A DNA stretch of 37,220 bases, from positions 1-37,220 of the forward strand of contig NZ_CAJXKH010000025.1 in the NCBI RefSeq assembly GCF_913055755.1. The letters are read 5' to 3'. Positions 1 to 7,118 of this stretch are shown here, in pieces. This DNA is from an uncultured Microbulbifer sp. (GTDB taxonomy: Bacteria; Pseudomonadota; Gammaproteobacteria; Pseudomonadales; Cellvibrionaceae). Both the position numbers and the translations under genes were made by a program. Position 1 is the first letter of the stretch; every line of letters starts with the position of its first letter. The notes below the pieces were generated by a model, which saw only the letters and a program-made list of their open reading frames with translations, did no database searches and was not told the origin of the DNA.

Positions 1-155
1 CAGATACTTTCCAGACAACCCGCAGATGGCAGGGCCTGATCGTTTTCCAACTTGGAGAGATACGACTGCTCGATGCCAATTTTCCGCGCAGACTCGGTCT
101 GACTCCAGCGCAGGCCCGCTCGTATCAATTTCAGGCGATTTCCCAGACTTTCCAT
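1..155 (-). CDS. XRE-family HTH transcriptional regulator (partial)
   Basis: The first 51 codons read from an ATG at 155 towards the window edge. The N-terminus contains a Cro/C1-type helix-turn-helix: RLKLIRAGLRWSQTESARKI followed by GIEQSYLSKLEND, the usual helix 2, turn and recognition-helix pattern. The C-terminal part lies outside the window, so any effector or membrane domain is unknown. No strong Shine-Dalgarno is seen before the ATG, but no other ATG, GTG or TTG in frame lies nearby upstream. The gene starts 62 nt after the stop of the small exported-protein gene on the same strand, so the two are probably co-transcribed. Base composition is less GC-rich than the rest of the window. 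The DNA-binding role is well supported; the targets are unknown. Confidence 0.8.
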   Translation of the reverse strand, partial: MESLGNRLKLIRAGLRWSQTESARKIGIEQSYLSKLENDQALPSAGCLESI

Positions 156-217
156 ACACCAACAGCAACTGATAATGGTGGCAGCGGGCGCTCGAAGCGA
201 CCTGCTGCCACCGGGTA

Positions 218-487
218 TTACTTCGACGGACTGACGTCCAGATCGAAGTCTACCAACATTTTCAGCACATCACGGCAGTCCACGCCTTCCACCTTCAAGG
301 AAACGGGCTCTCGGGGATGGATGACCCTATGCTCACTTCGAGTCCCAGGACATTTTTCCACCACCATTTCCCACACTAATAGCAGGTTTTTTTCCTTTAC
401 GTTCAAATCAATGGTTTCGATGGGTTCATCAAAAGCAAAAACGGTTACTGGCAATATGCATACGATCAGTGCGGCAATACTTCGCAT
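218..487 (-). CDS. Small exported protein with STN/secretin-N-like fold
   Basis: An 89-residue protein with a clear Sec signal peptide: MRSIAALIVCILPVTVFA, then mature FDEP. The mature part is about 70 residues. It has the strand-helix-strand-helix pattern of the short secretin/TonB N-terminal domain: IDLNVKEKNLLLVWEMVVE, then VSLKVEGVDCRDVLKMLVDF, which parallels the family pattern of a beta strand followed by a V-x-x-A/V-L-x-x-L-L helix. Two cysteines (in VEKCPG and GVDCRD) could form a disulfide in the periplasm. A good ribosome binding site (AGGGAG) lies 7 nt before the ATG. The XRE regulator follows on the same strand. Family assignment is by pattern only. A free-standing STN-like domain of this size has no function I can name. 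Confidence 0.6.
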   Translation of the reverse strand: MRSIAALIVCILPVTVFAFDEPIETIDLNVKEKNLLLVWEMVVEKCPGTRSEHRVIHPREPVSLKVEGVDCRDVLKMLVDFDLDVSPSK

Positions 488-551
488 TTAAAGTCTCCCT
501 TTCGTATTTAACGGAAGAGATAAATTACTCGTCGAGTATCGGTTCCTCGAA

Positions 552-591
552 GGAATAACTGGGAATACTCTGGAATAGCGCGGGATATTTG
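552..591. repeat. Four phased 10-bp direct repeats (GGAATANNNN)
   Basis: Consecutive decamers begin at 552, 562, 572 and 582. The first three share GGAATA exactly (followed by ACTG, CTCT and GCGC); the fourth is GGGATATTTG. The exact 10-bp spacing puts every copy on the same DNA face. They lie 65 to 105 bp upstream of the start of the small exported-protein gene, where its promoter should be. This is a candidate operator array, possibly for the neighbouring XRE regulator (inference). Confidence 0.6.
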
Positions 592-630
592 AACGTTCAG
601 GACACCACCGGATTTCTCGAAGTGAGCAAA

Positions 631-662
631 AACAAAAAAAGCCCCTTCTCAGGGGCTTTTTC
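631..662 (-). terminator. Rho-independent terminator of the MFS permease gene
   Basis: The hairpin AAAGCCCC-TTCT-GGGGCTTT is followed, in the minus-strand direction, by a T-rich run. It begins about 12 nt after the permease stop codon. It also separates the permease from the XRE/STN pair. Confidence 0.9.
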
Positions 663-672
663 ATTTGCTCGA

Positions 673-2160
673 TCAGGCGGTGGCAGGCTCTCCGTCGCTA
701 CCCGCGGGCAGCCCCTGCGTTTCCCGCACAAAGAATACCGAGATGGCGCCGAGCACCATGAACACCCCGGCCAGCATGATGATGTAGATGGCCTGATTGT
801 CGAACAGGCCGGCCAGGATCGGTCCCGCCACCAGCGCTGACAGGATCTGCGGCGCGGCGATGGTGAAATTGAAGATTCCCATATACACACCGGTTTTGGT
901 GGCCGGCAGTGCGTCGGACAGAATCGAGTAAGGCATCGCCAGAATGGCGGCCCAGGCGATACCGACCCCGATCATGGGCAGCAACAGCCCCAGCGCACCG
1001 GAGGGCACGGTGACCTGGGTGATCAACAGGTTCACCTCGGTGGCAGCGCCGCCCTGGAACAGGGAAAAGCTCATATAGCCCAGGCCGCCCAGCAGCAGGG
1101 ACAGGGAGTAAGTGAGTTTGCGGCCGAGCACGCTGGCTACCCGCGCCAGCACCATGGAAAAGATTGCTGCAAACAGCGAATAGGCGGCGAAGATGATGCC
1201 TACCCAGTCGCCGGCTGCGCCCTTGGCCGCGGCGATATGGGCCGGAATCTCGCCCACGGTCTCAAGGTAGTGGGAGTCAAACCACTTGGCCTCCACCCCC
1301 CACACATGCTGGGTGATCGCGGGGGTGGTGTATACCCACATGATAAACAGGGAGAACCAGGAAAAGAACTGCACCACCGCCAGCTGGCGCATGGTCGAGG
1401 GCATGCTGACCAGCAGGCGGAAGAAGCCGGCCAGGCGCTGCGACAGGGATTTGCGCTCTGCCAGCTCCCGCGCCACCGCATCGCCGTCGATTCCCTTGTA
1501 TGCGTTGTACTCTTCCGGCGCATATTCCTTGGTGCGGAACACGGTCCACAGCACTGACCCCAACAGCACCGAGGCGCCGATATAGAAGGCCCAGATCACC
1601 GACGGCGCCACTTCCCCGCCGCGGGAGGTGTTCTCCAGCCCGATCACGTTGGTGAGGATAAACGGCAGCATCGAGCCCATTACCGCGCCGATATTGATCA
1701 GCAGGGACTGTACCGCATAGCCCACGGTGCGCTGCTCCGAGGGCACCATGTCGGACACCAGGGCACGGAACGGCTGCATGGTCACGTTGAACGCCGCATC
1801 CATCAGCGCCAGCATCACCCCGCCGAACAGGATCGGTGCAACAAACGCCACCGCGATTCCGGCATTGGGCATAAACGCCATGCCCAGGGCCGCGGCGATG
1901 GCACCGAACAGGATATACGGGTTGCGGCGCCCGAAGCGGCCCCAGGTGCGGTCAGAGGCGGAGCCGACTATCGGCTGTACGATCAGCCCCATCAGTGGCG
2001 CCACGATCCAGAACAGGGACAGGGAGTGCAGGTCCGCCCCCAGGTCGGACAGGATCCGGCTGGCATTGGCATTCTGCAGGGCGAAGCCGAACTGTACGCC
2101 GAGGAAGCCGAGACTGACATTCCACACTTGCCAGAAAGGGAGTTTGGGCTGTTTTTTCAT
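673..2160 (-). CDS. MFS sugar permease, SLC45/GPH (maltose/sucrose) type
   Basis: A 495-residue polytopic inner-membrane protein with about 12 hydrophobic segments. The N-terminus (LPFWQVWNVSLGFLGVQFGF, then LQNANASRI) and the loop SDRTWGRFGRRNPYI between helices 2 and 3 are characteristic of the glycoside-cation symporter and SLC45/sucrose transporter branch of the major facilitator superfamily. Members of that group take up maltose, sucrose or larger oligosaccharides with protons. A longer hydrophilic stretch around residues 290-325 fits an external loop. The ATG at 2160 is chosen because MKKQPKLPFW matches the usual family N-terminus. An upstream in-frame start at 2226 would add 22 residues encoded across a palindrome, which is unlikely. 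No glycosidase or TonB-dependent receptor lies alongside, so the substrate cannot be narrowed. A terminator follows. Confidence 0.85.
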   Translation of the reverse strand: MKKQPKLPFWQVWNVSLGFLGVQFGFALQNANASRILSDLGADLHSLSLFWIVAPLMGLIVQPIVGSASDRTWGRFGRRNPYILFGAIAAALGMAFMPNAGIAVAFVAPILFGGVMLALMDAAFNVTMQPFRALVSDMVPSEQRTVGYAVQSLLINIGAVMGSMLPFILTNVIGLENTSRGGEVAPSVIWAFYIGASVLLGSVLWTVFRTKEYAPEEYNAYKGIDGDAVARELAERKSLSQRLAGFFRLLVSMPSTMRQLAVVQFFSWFSLFIMWVYTTPAITQHVWGVEAKWFDSHYLETVGEIPAHIAAAKGAAGDWVGIIFAAYSLFAAIFSMVLARVASVLGRKLTYSLSLLLGGLGYMSFSLFQGGAATEVNLLITQVTVPSGALGLLLPMIGVGIAWAAILAMPYSILSDALPATKTGVYMGIFNFTIAAPQILSALVAGPILAGLFDNQAIYIIMLAGVFMVLGAISVFFVRETQGLPAGSDGEPATA

Positions 2161-2195
2161 CGCTGAGACCGCTCTGGTTATTGTATGCGTGAGAG

Positions 2196-2217
2196 GTGCC
2201 ACACCCGGGTGCGGCAC
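2196..2217. promoter_or_regulatory. 22-bp near-perfect palindrome upstream of the permease
   Basis: GTGCCACACCCGGGTGCGGCAC reads almost identically on both strands, with a single mismatched pair. It lies 36 bp upstream of the permease start codon. It has no central loop and no T-tract, so it fits a dimeric-repressor operator better than a terminator of the upstream DUF817 gene. LacI-type regulation would suit a sugar transporter, but no LacI gene is in view. Confidence 0.45.
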
Positions 2218-2315
2218 TCTGGTCATGTTCGGATTTTCTCAGCAGGGACAAGAGAGGCCATCCTCCCCGGACGGGGCGTAGAGGGCGCTGACCAACCAGT
2301 CTTGACGGGTGATGG

Positions 2316-3119
2316 CTAGGCGACGGCAGCGGAAACGGCCTTCCCCTCACCGCGAATACGCACGCTACTGACCAGCGACACCAGCACGAAGCTCAGCAAC
2401 ATCAGCAGATACCAGGAACTGAGCTTGGCCACGGAGACCATCTGCCAGCCGGTGGACTGATTGGGGTAGATCCAGATATTGGCGTAGGTCGCGATATTCT
2501 CGGCAAACCAGATAAACAGGGCCACCAGGAACCAGCCCAGCAGCAGCGGCATGCTGCGGTGCCGGCGCACGACGCGGAAAAAGATCTGGGTGCGATAGAA
2601 CAGCAACACCGTCACTCCCACCAGTACCCAGCGCAGGTCCCAGATAAAGTGATGGGAGAAGAAATTCACGTAGATCAGCGCCACCAGTACGATTGTCGCC
2701 ACCCTTGAGGGATAGTGGGAATACTCGAACTCGAAGATCCGCCATACCCGCGCCAGGTAACTGCCCACCGCGCTGTACATAAACCCGGTAAACAGCGGCA
2801 CATTACCAATCCCGAAGATATAGTCTTCCGGGTACACCCAGGAAGCGATGGCATCGGAAGTCTTGAACAGTTCCATCACCGTCGCTACGAGATGAAAGAC
2901 GATGATGACCACAGACTCCCGCAGCGTCTCCAGTCGCGCCAGCAGCAGAAACACCTGGAAAACAATCGCTGCGAGGAATATGAAGTCGTAGCGATGCAGC
3001 CCCTCGATGGGATACCAGATCCTGGTGACCAACATCACCGCCAGCAGAAAGCCGCCAAAAATGCAGGCATAGGCCTGTTTGAGGCCGAAGATCCAGAGTT
3101 CGCGGATAAACGTTTTGAT
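2316..3119 (-). CDS. DUF817 integral membrane protein, apparent ATC start
   Basis: About 267 residues with roughly eight hydrophobic segments, matching the DUF817 (YoaT-like) family of unknown function. The family-typical N-terminus [20 protein letters not shown] is encoded in frame immediately after a TAA stop, upstream of any ATG. The first GTG, at 3038, would delete about 27 residues, including the first membrane segment. The only sensible start is the codon at 3119, which reads ATC (ATC AAA ACG TTT ATC CGC). It has an AGGG ribosome binding site 8 to 9 nt upstream, exactly where an ATG would be expected. Either a single G-to-C change has removed the start, or ATC is used weakly, or the sequence has an error. 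A TTG at 3144 is in another frame. The family call is firm; the start is the open point. Confidence 0.75.
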   Translation of the reverse strand: MKTFIRELWIFGLKQAYACIFGGFLLAVMLVTRIWYPIEGLHRYDFIFLAAIVFQVFLLLARLETLRESVVIIVFHLVATVMELFKTSDAIASWVYPEDYIFGIGNVPLFTGFMYSAVGSYLARVWRIFEFEYSHYPSRVATIVLVALIYVNFFSHHFIWDLRWVLVGVTVLLFYRTQIFFRVVRRHRSMPLLLGWFLVALFIWFAENIATYANIWIYPNQSTGWQMVSVAKLSSWYLLMLLSFVLVSLVSSVRIRGEGKAVSAAVA

Positions 3120-3174
3120 TTAGCTTTTCCCTATTCTTATTCAATCCGTTGACTTCGCCGGTCGATGGGCAATG

Positions 3175-3492
3175 CTAGTGCCTGGAGACACCTTTGCGCG
3201 GGCGACCAAACAGCACGCGCAACTCATCCTTCGCCTGCTCAAGGATCTCGATACGCTCCTGCGGCAGATTGTGCCCGGCCCGGTTTATGTAAAAAGTCAG
3301 CATCGACATGGCCGAGCGGAATGGATCCGATTTGCGCCGCTGGCTCTGTTCAGCCGACAGCTTCAGTGAGCGAGCGATCTGTTTCGGGTCCTGAAAAGTA
3401 AATACGCCACTTTCCAGATCCAGCGCGTCACTGTTCTCGGTAACCTGCTGCGACCAGTTCTTTTTCACGGGTATTTTTTCTGGAGGTTTCAT
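3175..3492 (-). CDS. DUF3175 family protein
   Basis: A 105-residue basic soluble protein that I recognise as DUF3175. It has a lysine-rich start, then WSQQVTENSDALDLESGVFT, then repeated short helices (DPKQIARSLKLSAEQSQRRK and MSMLTFYINRAGHNL), ending in DELRVLFGRP. The family function is unknown; similar small proteins are widespread in proteobacteria. The ATG at 3492 is preceded by GGGGAG at a good distance and is preferred over the upstream in-frame ATG at 3510. The gene lies after the parE terminator, so it has its own transcript or depends on readthrough. DUF817 follows on the same strand, 55 bp later. Confidence 0.75.
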   Translation of the reverse strand: MKPPEKIPVKKNWSQQVTENSDALDLESGVFTFQDPKQIARSLKLSAEQSQRRKSDPFRSAMSMLTFYINRAGHNLPQERIEILEQAKDELRVLFGRPRKGVSRH

Positions 3493-3510
3493 TGCAGAAA
3501 ATCTCCCCAC

Positions 3511-3540
3511 AAAATAAAAAGCCCCGCATTGCGGGGCTTG
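3511..3540 (-). terminator. Rho-independent terminator of parE
   Basis: The hairpin AAGCCCCGC-AAT-GCGGGGCTT is followed on the minus strand by TTTTATTTT. It starts about 11 nt past the parE stop codon and closes the long minus-strand block that begins with the pqiA-like genes. Confidence 0.92.
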
Positions 3541-3550
3541 CGGTACAGCC

Positions 3551-5437
3551 TTAGCTCACCTCTGCAAGGTTGCCCTTGGTTTCCAGCCACTGTTTGCGAT
3601 CACTGGCGCGCTTTTTGGCGAGCAGCATATCCAGCAGCTGATTGCTGTCGTCGCCGGCGTCGATATACAACTGGACCAGGCGGCGGGTATTGGGATCCAT
3701 GGTGGTTTCCCGCAGCTGCAGCGGGTTCATTTCACCCAGCCCTTTGAAGCGGGTGACCTGGATCTTGCCTTTCTTTTTCTCCGCCGCGATGCGGTCGAGA
3801 ATCCCCTGACGCTCGGCATCGTCCAGAGCGTAGTACACCTCTTTGCCGATATCGATGCGGAACAGCGGCGGCATGGCGACGTATACATGGCCGTTGGTGA
3901 CCAGCGGGCGGAAGTGACGCAGGAACAGCGCGCACAGCAAGGTGGCAATGTGCAGACCGTCGGAGTCCGCGTCCGCCAGGATACAGATCTTGTTGTAGCG
4001 CAGGCCTTCCAGGTTGTCGCTGCCGGGGTCCACACCGAGGGCGACGGCGATGTCGTGCACTTCCTGGCTGGCGAGGATCTCATTGGAATCCACTTCCCAG
4101 GTATTCAGGATCTTGCCGCGCAGGGGCATGATGGCCTGGAACTCGCGGTCGCGGGCCTGTTTGGCGGAACCGCCGGCGGAGTCCCCCTCTACCAGAAACA
4201 GTTCCGAGCGGGAAGTGTCGCCACTGGAACAGTCCGCCAGCTTGCCCGGCAACGCCGGGCCCTGGGTAACTTTTTTACGCGCGACTTTCTTGGCCGAGCG
4301 CAGGCGCTTCTGCGCGTTGCTGATGCACAGCTCCGCGAGCTTGTCGCCCTCTTCCGTGTGCTGGTTCAGCCACAGGCCGAAGGCATCCTTGGCCACGCCG
4401 GAAATAAAGGCGGTGGCCTCGCGGGAACTGAGGCGCTCCTTGGTCTGTCCGGAAAACTGCGGGTCCGCCAGTTTTGCCGAGAGCACGTAGGAGCACTGCG
4501 CCCAGATATCCTCCGGCCCGAGCTTTACCCCCCGCGGCAGCAGGTTGCGGATTTCGCAGTACTCGCGCATGGCATCCAGCAGGCCGGCGCGCAGGCCGTT
4601 GACGTGGGTGCCGCCCTGAGCGGTGGGAATCAGGTTGACGTAGGACTCGGCGGTAACCTCGCCGCCTTCCGACAGCCACTGCACCGCCCAGTCCGCCGCT
4701 TCGGTCTGTGCGGAGAAGTTGCCGACAAACGGCTCCGCCGGCAGTACTTCCCAGCCCTGATTGGCGGCCGCCAGGTAATCCTTGAGGCCGTCCTCGTAAT
4801 ACCACTGGTCGGATTCACCGTCCTGCTCGTTGATAAAGGTAACGCTCAGGCCCGGACATAGTACCGCCTTGGCGCGCAACAAATGGCGCAGGCGCGGCAC
4901 GGAAAATTTGGCGGAATCGAAATACTGCGGGTCCGGCAGGAAGCGGATACTGGTGCCGGTGGTGCGTTTGCCGCACTCCCCCACCACTTCGAGGTCGGAG
5001 GCCTTGTTGCCGTTCTGGAAGCCGATGCGATGGACCTGGCCATCGCGCTGGATGGTCACTTCCAGCACCTTGGACAGGGCGTTCACCACGGAAACACCCA
5101 CCCCGTGCAGCCCCCCGGAAAACTGGTAGTTCTTGTTGGAAAATTTACCGCCGGCATGCAGGGTGGAAAGAATCACTTCCACCCCGGGGCGCCCCTGCTC
5201 CGGGTGGATATCCACCGGCATGCCGCGGCCGTCGTCACTGACGGAAATCGAGTGATCCTTGTGCAGCACCACTTCGATTTTTTTCGCGTGTCCGGCAAGG
5301 GCTTCGTCGACACTGTTGTCGATCACTTCCTGGGCCAGGTGGTTGGGGCGGGTGGTGTCGGTATACATGCCCGGGCGTTTGCGCACCGGGTCAAGCCCCG
5401 TCAATACCTCGATATCTTCTGCGGAATAATTGGCCAT
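3551..5437 (-). CDS. parE: DNA topoisomerase IV subunit B
   Basis: A 628-residue ATPase subunit of topoisomerase IV, which decatenates daughter chromosomes together with ParC. The GHKL ATP-binding domain shows EVIDNSVDEA (about 37-46), DDGRGMP (68-74) and GGLHGVGVSVVN (108-119). The QTK switch-lysine loop is at 331-333. The Toprim domain has EGDSAGG (417-423), PLRGKILN and DADSDG (489-494), the metal-binding acidic residues. Length and the short insert-free C-terminus fit ParE rather than the longer GyrB of gammaproteobacteria. It is the last gene of the nudF-yqiB-cpdA-yqiA-parE arrangement also known from E. coli, 63 bp after yqiA, and a strong terminator follows. No strong Shine-Dalgarno precedes the ATG. 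Confidence 0.97.
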   Translation of the reverse strand: MANYSAEDIEVLTGLDPVRKRPGMYTDTTRPNHLAQEVIDNSVDEALAGHAKKIEVVLHKDHSISVSDDGRGMPVDIHPEQGRPGVEVILSTLHAGGKFSNKNYQFSGGLHGVGVSVVNALSKVLEVTIQRDGQVHRIGFQNGNKASDLEVVGECGKRTTGTSIRFLPDPQYFDSAKFSVPRLRHLLRAKAVLCPGLSVTFINEQDGESDQWYYEDGLKDYLAAANQGWEVLPAEPFVGNFSAQTEAADWAVQWLSEGGEVTAESYVNLIPTAQGGTHVNGLRAGLLDAMREYCEIRNLLPRGVKLGPEDIWAQCSYVLSAKLADPQFSGQTKERLSSREATAFISGVAKDAFGLWLNQHTEEGDKLAELCISNAQKRLRSAKKVARKKVTQGPALPGKLADCSSGDTSRSELFLVEGDSAGGSAKQARDREFQAIMPLRGKILNTWEVDSNEILASQEVHDIAVALGVDPGSDNLEGLRYNKICILADADSDGLHIATLLCALFLRHFRPLVTNGHVYVAMPPLFRIDIGKEVYYALDDAERQGILDRIAAEKKKGKIQVTRFKGLGEMNPLQLRETTMDPNTRRLVQLYIDAGDDSNQLLDMLLAKKRASDRKQWLETKGNLAEVS

Positions 5438-5500
5438 AGCGTCTGTTCGCCGTGCTCCGGCGCCTACTGCAATTCGTTAGATGTTGTTATGGATTCGATT

Positions 5501-6148
5501 CTAAATAGTATTTTGCGGAAACAGGAAATCTACCAGTGCGGCGGTATAGCGGGCAAATCCCTGGAAGCTGTGGTCGCCCCCATCCTCCACCGTTTGTCGT
5601 TGGCCCGCATAAAACTGCTCCGCCTCGCGGCAGTCCAGGGTTTCGTCGCCGCGCTGGGCCAGCAGCCAGTAGCGCCCGCTCAACGGCTGCGACAGCGACT
5701 GCTCCAGCTGCGCCATGGTATCCACATCCGACGGCTGCAGGCGATAGGTCTGCATCTCACCGCTGTAGGGCCGCAGCTCCTGGCCGACGTAGCCGGGCAT
5801 AAAGCGCGAGGGTTTCACCGCCGGATTGACCAGTACCGCGGGCAACTGGTGCCGCTCCGCCAGCCAGGTACTCCAGAAGCCGCCCATGGAGCTGCCCACC
5901 AGGCCGATGGGGCCGGAATGCAGGCGGCAGAAGTCGTCGAGCATGGTGGCGAGCGCGGTGGCAGCCTCACCGGGATAGGGCGACACCAGCGGTGCGTAAA
6001 ACACAATTTCCGGATGGTGCTCCCGCAACCAGTCTTTCAGCAACTGGCACTTGTAGGACTGCGGCGAAGACAGGAAGCCGTGCAGGTAGATCAGCAGCGG
6101 GCGGGTTTGCAGGGTATTGTCCTGCCGGATTTGGGATGGTTCAGACAT
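5501..6148 (-). CDS. yqiA: YqiA-family esterase (alpha/beta hydrolase)
   Basis: A 215-residue cytoplasmic alpha/beta hydrolase of the YqiA/YcfP group. It shows LHGFLSSP near residues 22-29 (oxyanion region), the nucleophile elbow GSSMGG at 85-90 with Ser87, a likely acidic residue in RGDETLD (about 168-172) and the catalytic histidine in GGDHSF (about 193). E. coli YqiA hydrolyses short acyl and palmitoyl-CoA esters; the physiological substrate is unclear. The position directly before parE is the conserved arrangement. No Shine-Dalgarno precedes the ATG. Instead a perfect TATAAT on the minus strand ends 8 nt before it, so a leaderless transcript is possible. Confidence 0.92.
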   Translation of the reverse strand: MSEPSQIRQDNTLQTRPLLIYLHGFLSSPQSYKCQLLKDWLREHHPEIVFYAPLVSPYPGEAATALATMLDDFCRLHSGPIGLVGSSMGGFWSTWLAERHQLPAVLVNPAVKPSRFMPGYVGQELRPYSGEMQTYRLQPSDVDTMAQLEQSLSQPLSGRYWLLAQRGDETLDCREAEQFYAGQRQTVEDGGDHSFQGFARYTAALVDFLFPQNTI

Positions 6149-6156
6149 GGGCGGGG

Positions 6157-6162
6157 ATTATA
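6157..6162 (-). promoter_or_regulatory. Candidate -10 box for a leaderless yqiA transcript
   Basis: TATAAT on the minus strand sits 8 nt before the yqiA ATG, so the predicted transcription start falls at or next to the start codon. The -35 region at 17-bp spacing (GGTACA) is weak. Placement is suggestive only. Confidence 0.35.
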
Positions 6163-6164
6163 GC

Positions 6165-6194
6165 CGCGCCGCCGGCGGATGTACCGGCGGCGCG
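6165..6194. repeat. Perfect 11-bp GC-only inverted repeat (hairpin)
   Basis: CGCGCCGCCGG at 6165-6175 and its exact complement at 6184-6194 flank an 8-nt loop. It lies between the lipoprotein stop and the yqiA start. It has no T-run, so it is not a standard intrinsic terminator. It may stabilise the 3' end of the upstream message or overlap the yqiA promoter. Confidence 0.6.
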
Positions 6195-6209
6195 CCCCGA
6201 ATTGCACGG

Positions 6210-6887
6210 TCAGCGCAGGGATTTGTCCAGGCTGGCGAAGGCGCGGCGCATATCGACCTTCATATCGCTCCAGAAAGTGACACTGGTGAAGCGCTCGAAG
6301 CGGCCATTGGGGCCGAGGTTGCCGAAGTTTTCCCCGATATCCCGGCGATCACTGAAACGCATCACCGCATTGCCATCGCGATCTTTCAGCTCACCGGACA
6401 GTACCCCATAGGCACTCTGGTCGGTATACACCCGCCACAGCCACGGAGTGGGATCCAGCGGTGCGCCCAGAGAGAAGCGGCTCAGGTCCAGCTGCATCAC
6501 GTAGTCGGCCTCGGCCCGGTTCGCCACCAGCTGGCTGTTGCGCGGCATAAGGAAGCGCTCACTCAGGGTTTGCCCCATCAGCTCCTGCAGCTTGTCCAGA
6601 TCCCTGTCATCCAGCTCGTAGTCCTTGGCCCGCAGTGGCGACCCCGCGCGACCAAAGCGCTTGGTGTATTCCACCTGCACCGGCTCCAGGTACACCTTGG
6701 CACCGCTCATGTCGAAGGCATAGGCGGCGCTCACGCTGTCGAGACCGGTCTGGCGCGGCACCAGGCCATCCTGTGTGGCGGTCTCCGCCGCTGCGCTTTC
6801 ACTTGCCGGTTGCTGTGCGCAACCCGCCAGCAGGGCCAGGGGCAGGAGCAACAACGCCAGTAATTTATTCTGTTTTGGTTGAGACAT
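6210..6887 (-). CDS. Predicted lipoprotein, DUF3313-like
   Basis: A 225-residue lipoprotein. The signal peptide ends in the lipobox LLAGC with Cys at about 23, followed by AQQPAS, so it is probably sorted to the outer membrane. The mature part has an AKVYLEPVQVEY strand, a helix LDKLQELMGQTLSERFL and a later strand ADYVMQLDLSRFSL. This architecture resembles DUF3313 lipoproteins, but the match is by pattern only. The ATG at 6887 has GAGGTG 5 nt upstream and is preferred to the more upstream in-frame start. It is inserted between cpdA and yqiA, which are adjacent in E. coli. Gaps of 231 bp before and 61 bp after suggest its own promoter. Function unknown. Confidence 0.7.
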   Translation of the reverse strand: MSQPKQNKLLALLLLPLALLAGCAQQPASESAAAETATQDGLVPRQTGLDSVSAAYAFDMSGAKVYLEPVQVEYTKRFGRAGSPLRAKDYELDDRDLDKLQELMGQTLSERFLMPRNSQLVANRAEADYVMQLDLSRFSLGAPLDPTPWLWRVYTDQSAYGVLSGELKDRDGNAVMRFSDRRDIGENFGNLGPNGRFERFTSVTFWSDMKVDMRRAFASLDKSLR

Positions 6888-7070
6888 GATCACCTCACTT
6901 CCTGATAAAGGGTTTGCGGCTGCAGCGATATCCACAGGGGGCGGGTCGATAGGGATAAAACCCTACCCCGATATTGGGCCCCGAAACAGCCGGGAAGATT
7001 CCTGTGCCATTTTAGGATGTGAAGTCATCAATGACAGGTGGCAGAGTCGACAAATGGACAGACGGTCGCA

Positions 7071-7104
7071 TTTTGCCGACGGGCGCGCTCCGCTGCCGGC
7101 AAAA
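7071..7104. repeat. Inverted repeat after cpdA
   Basis: TTTTGCCG (7071-7078) and CGGCAAAA (7097-7104) can pair across an 18-nt GC-rich loop, starting 15 nt past the cpdA stop codon. The pairing gives a T-run only inside the stem, so terminator function is uncertain. Confidence 0.35.
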
Positions 7105-7118
7105 ACCGGGAAAGGTGA

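Noticed and set aside
2803..3144. A minus-strand frame starting at TTG 3144 overlapping DUF817
   Set aside because: It lacks domain similarity beyond the first codons and has poor ribosome-site spacing. The DUF817 frame explains the region.
4883..6163. A 426-codon plus-strand open frame spanning parE and yqiA
   Set aside because: It is antisense to two well-supported genes and their gap, with no domain signal.
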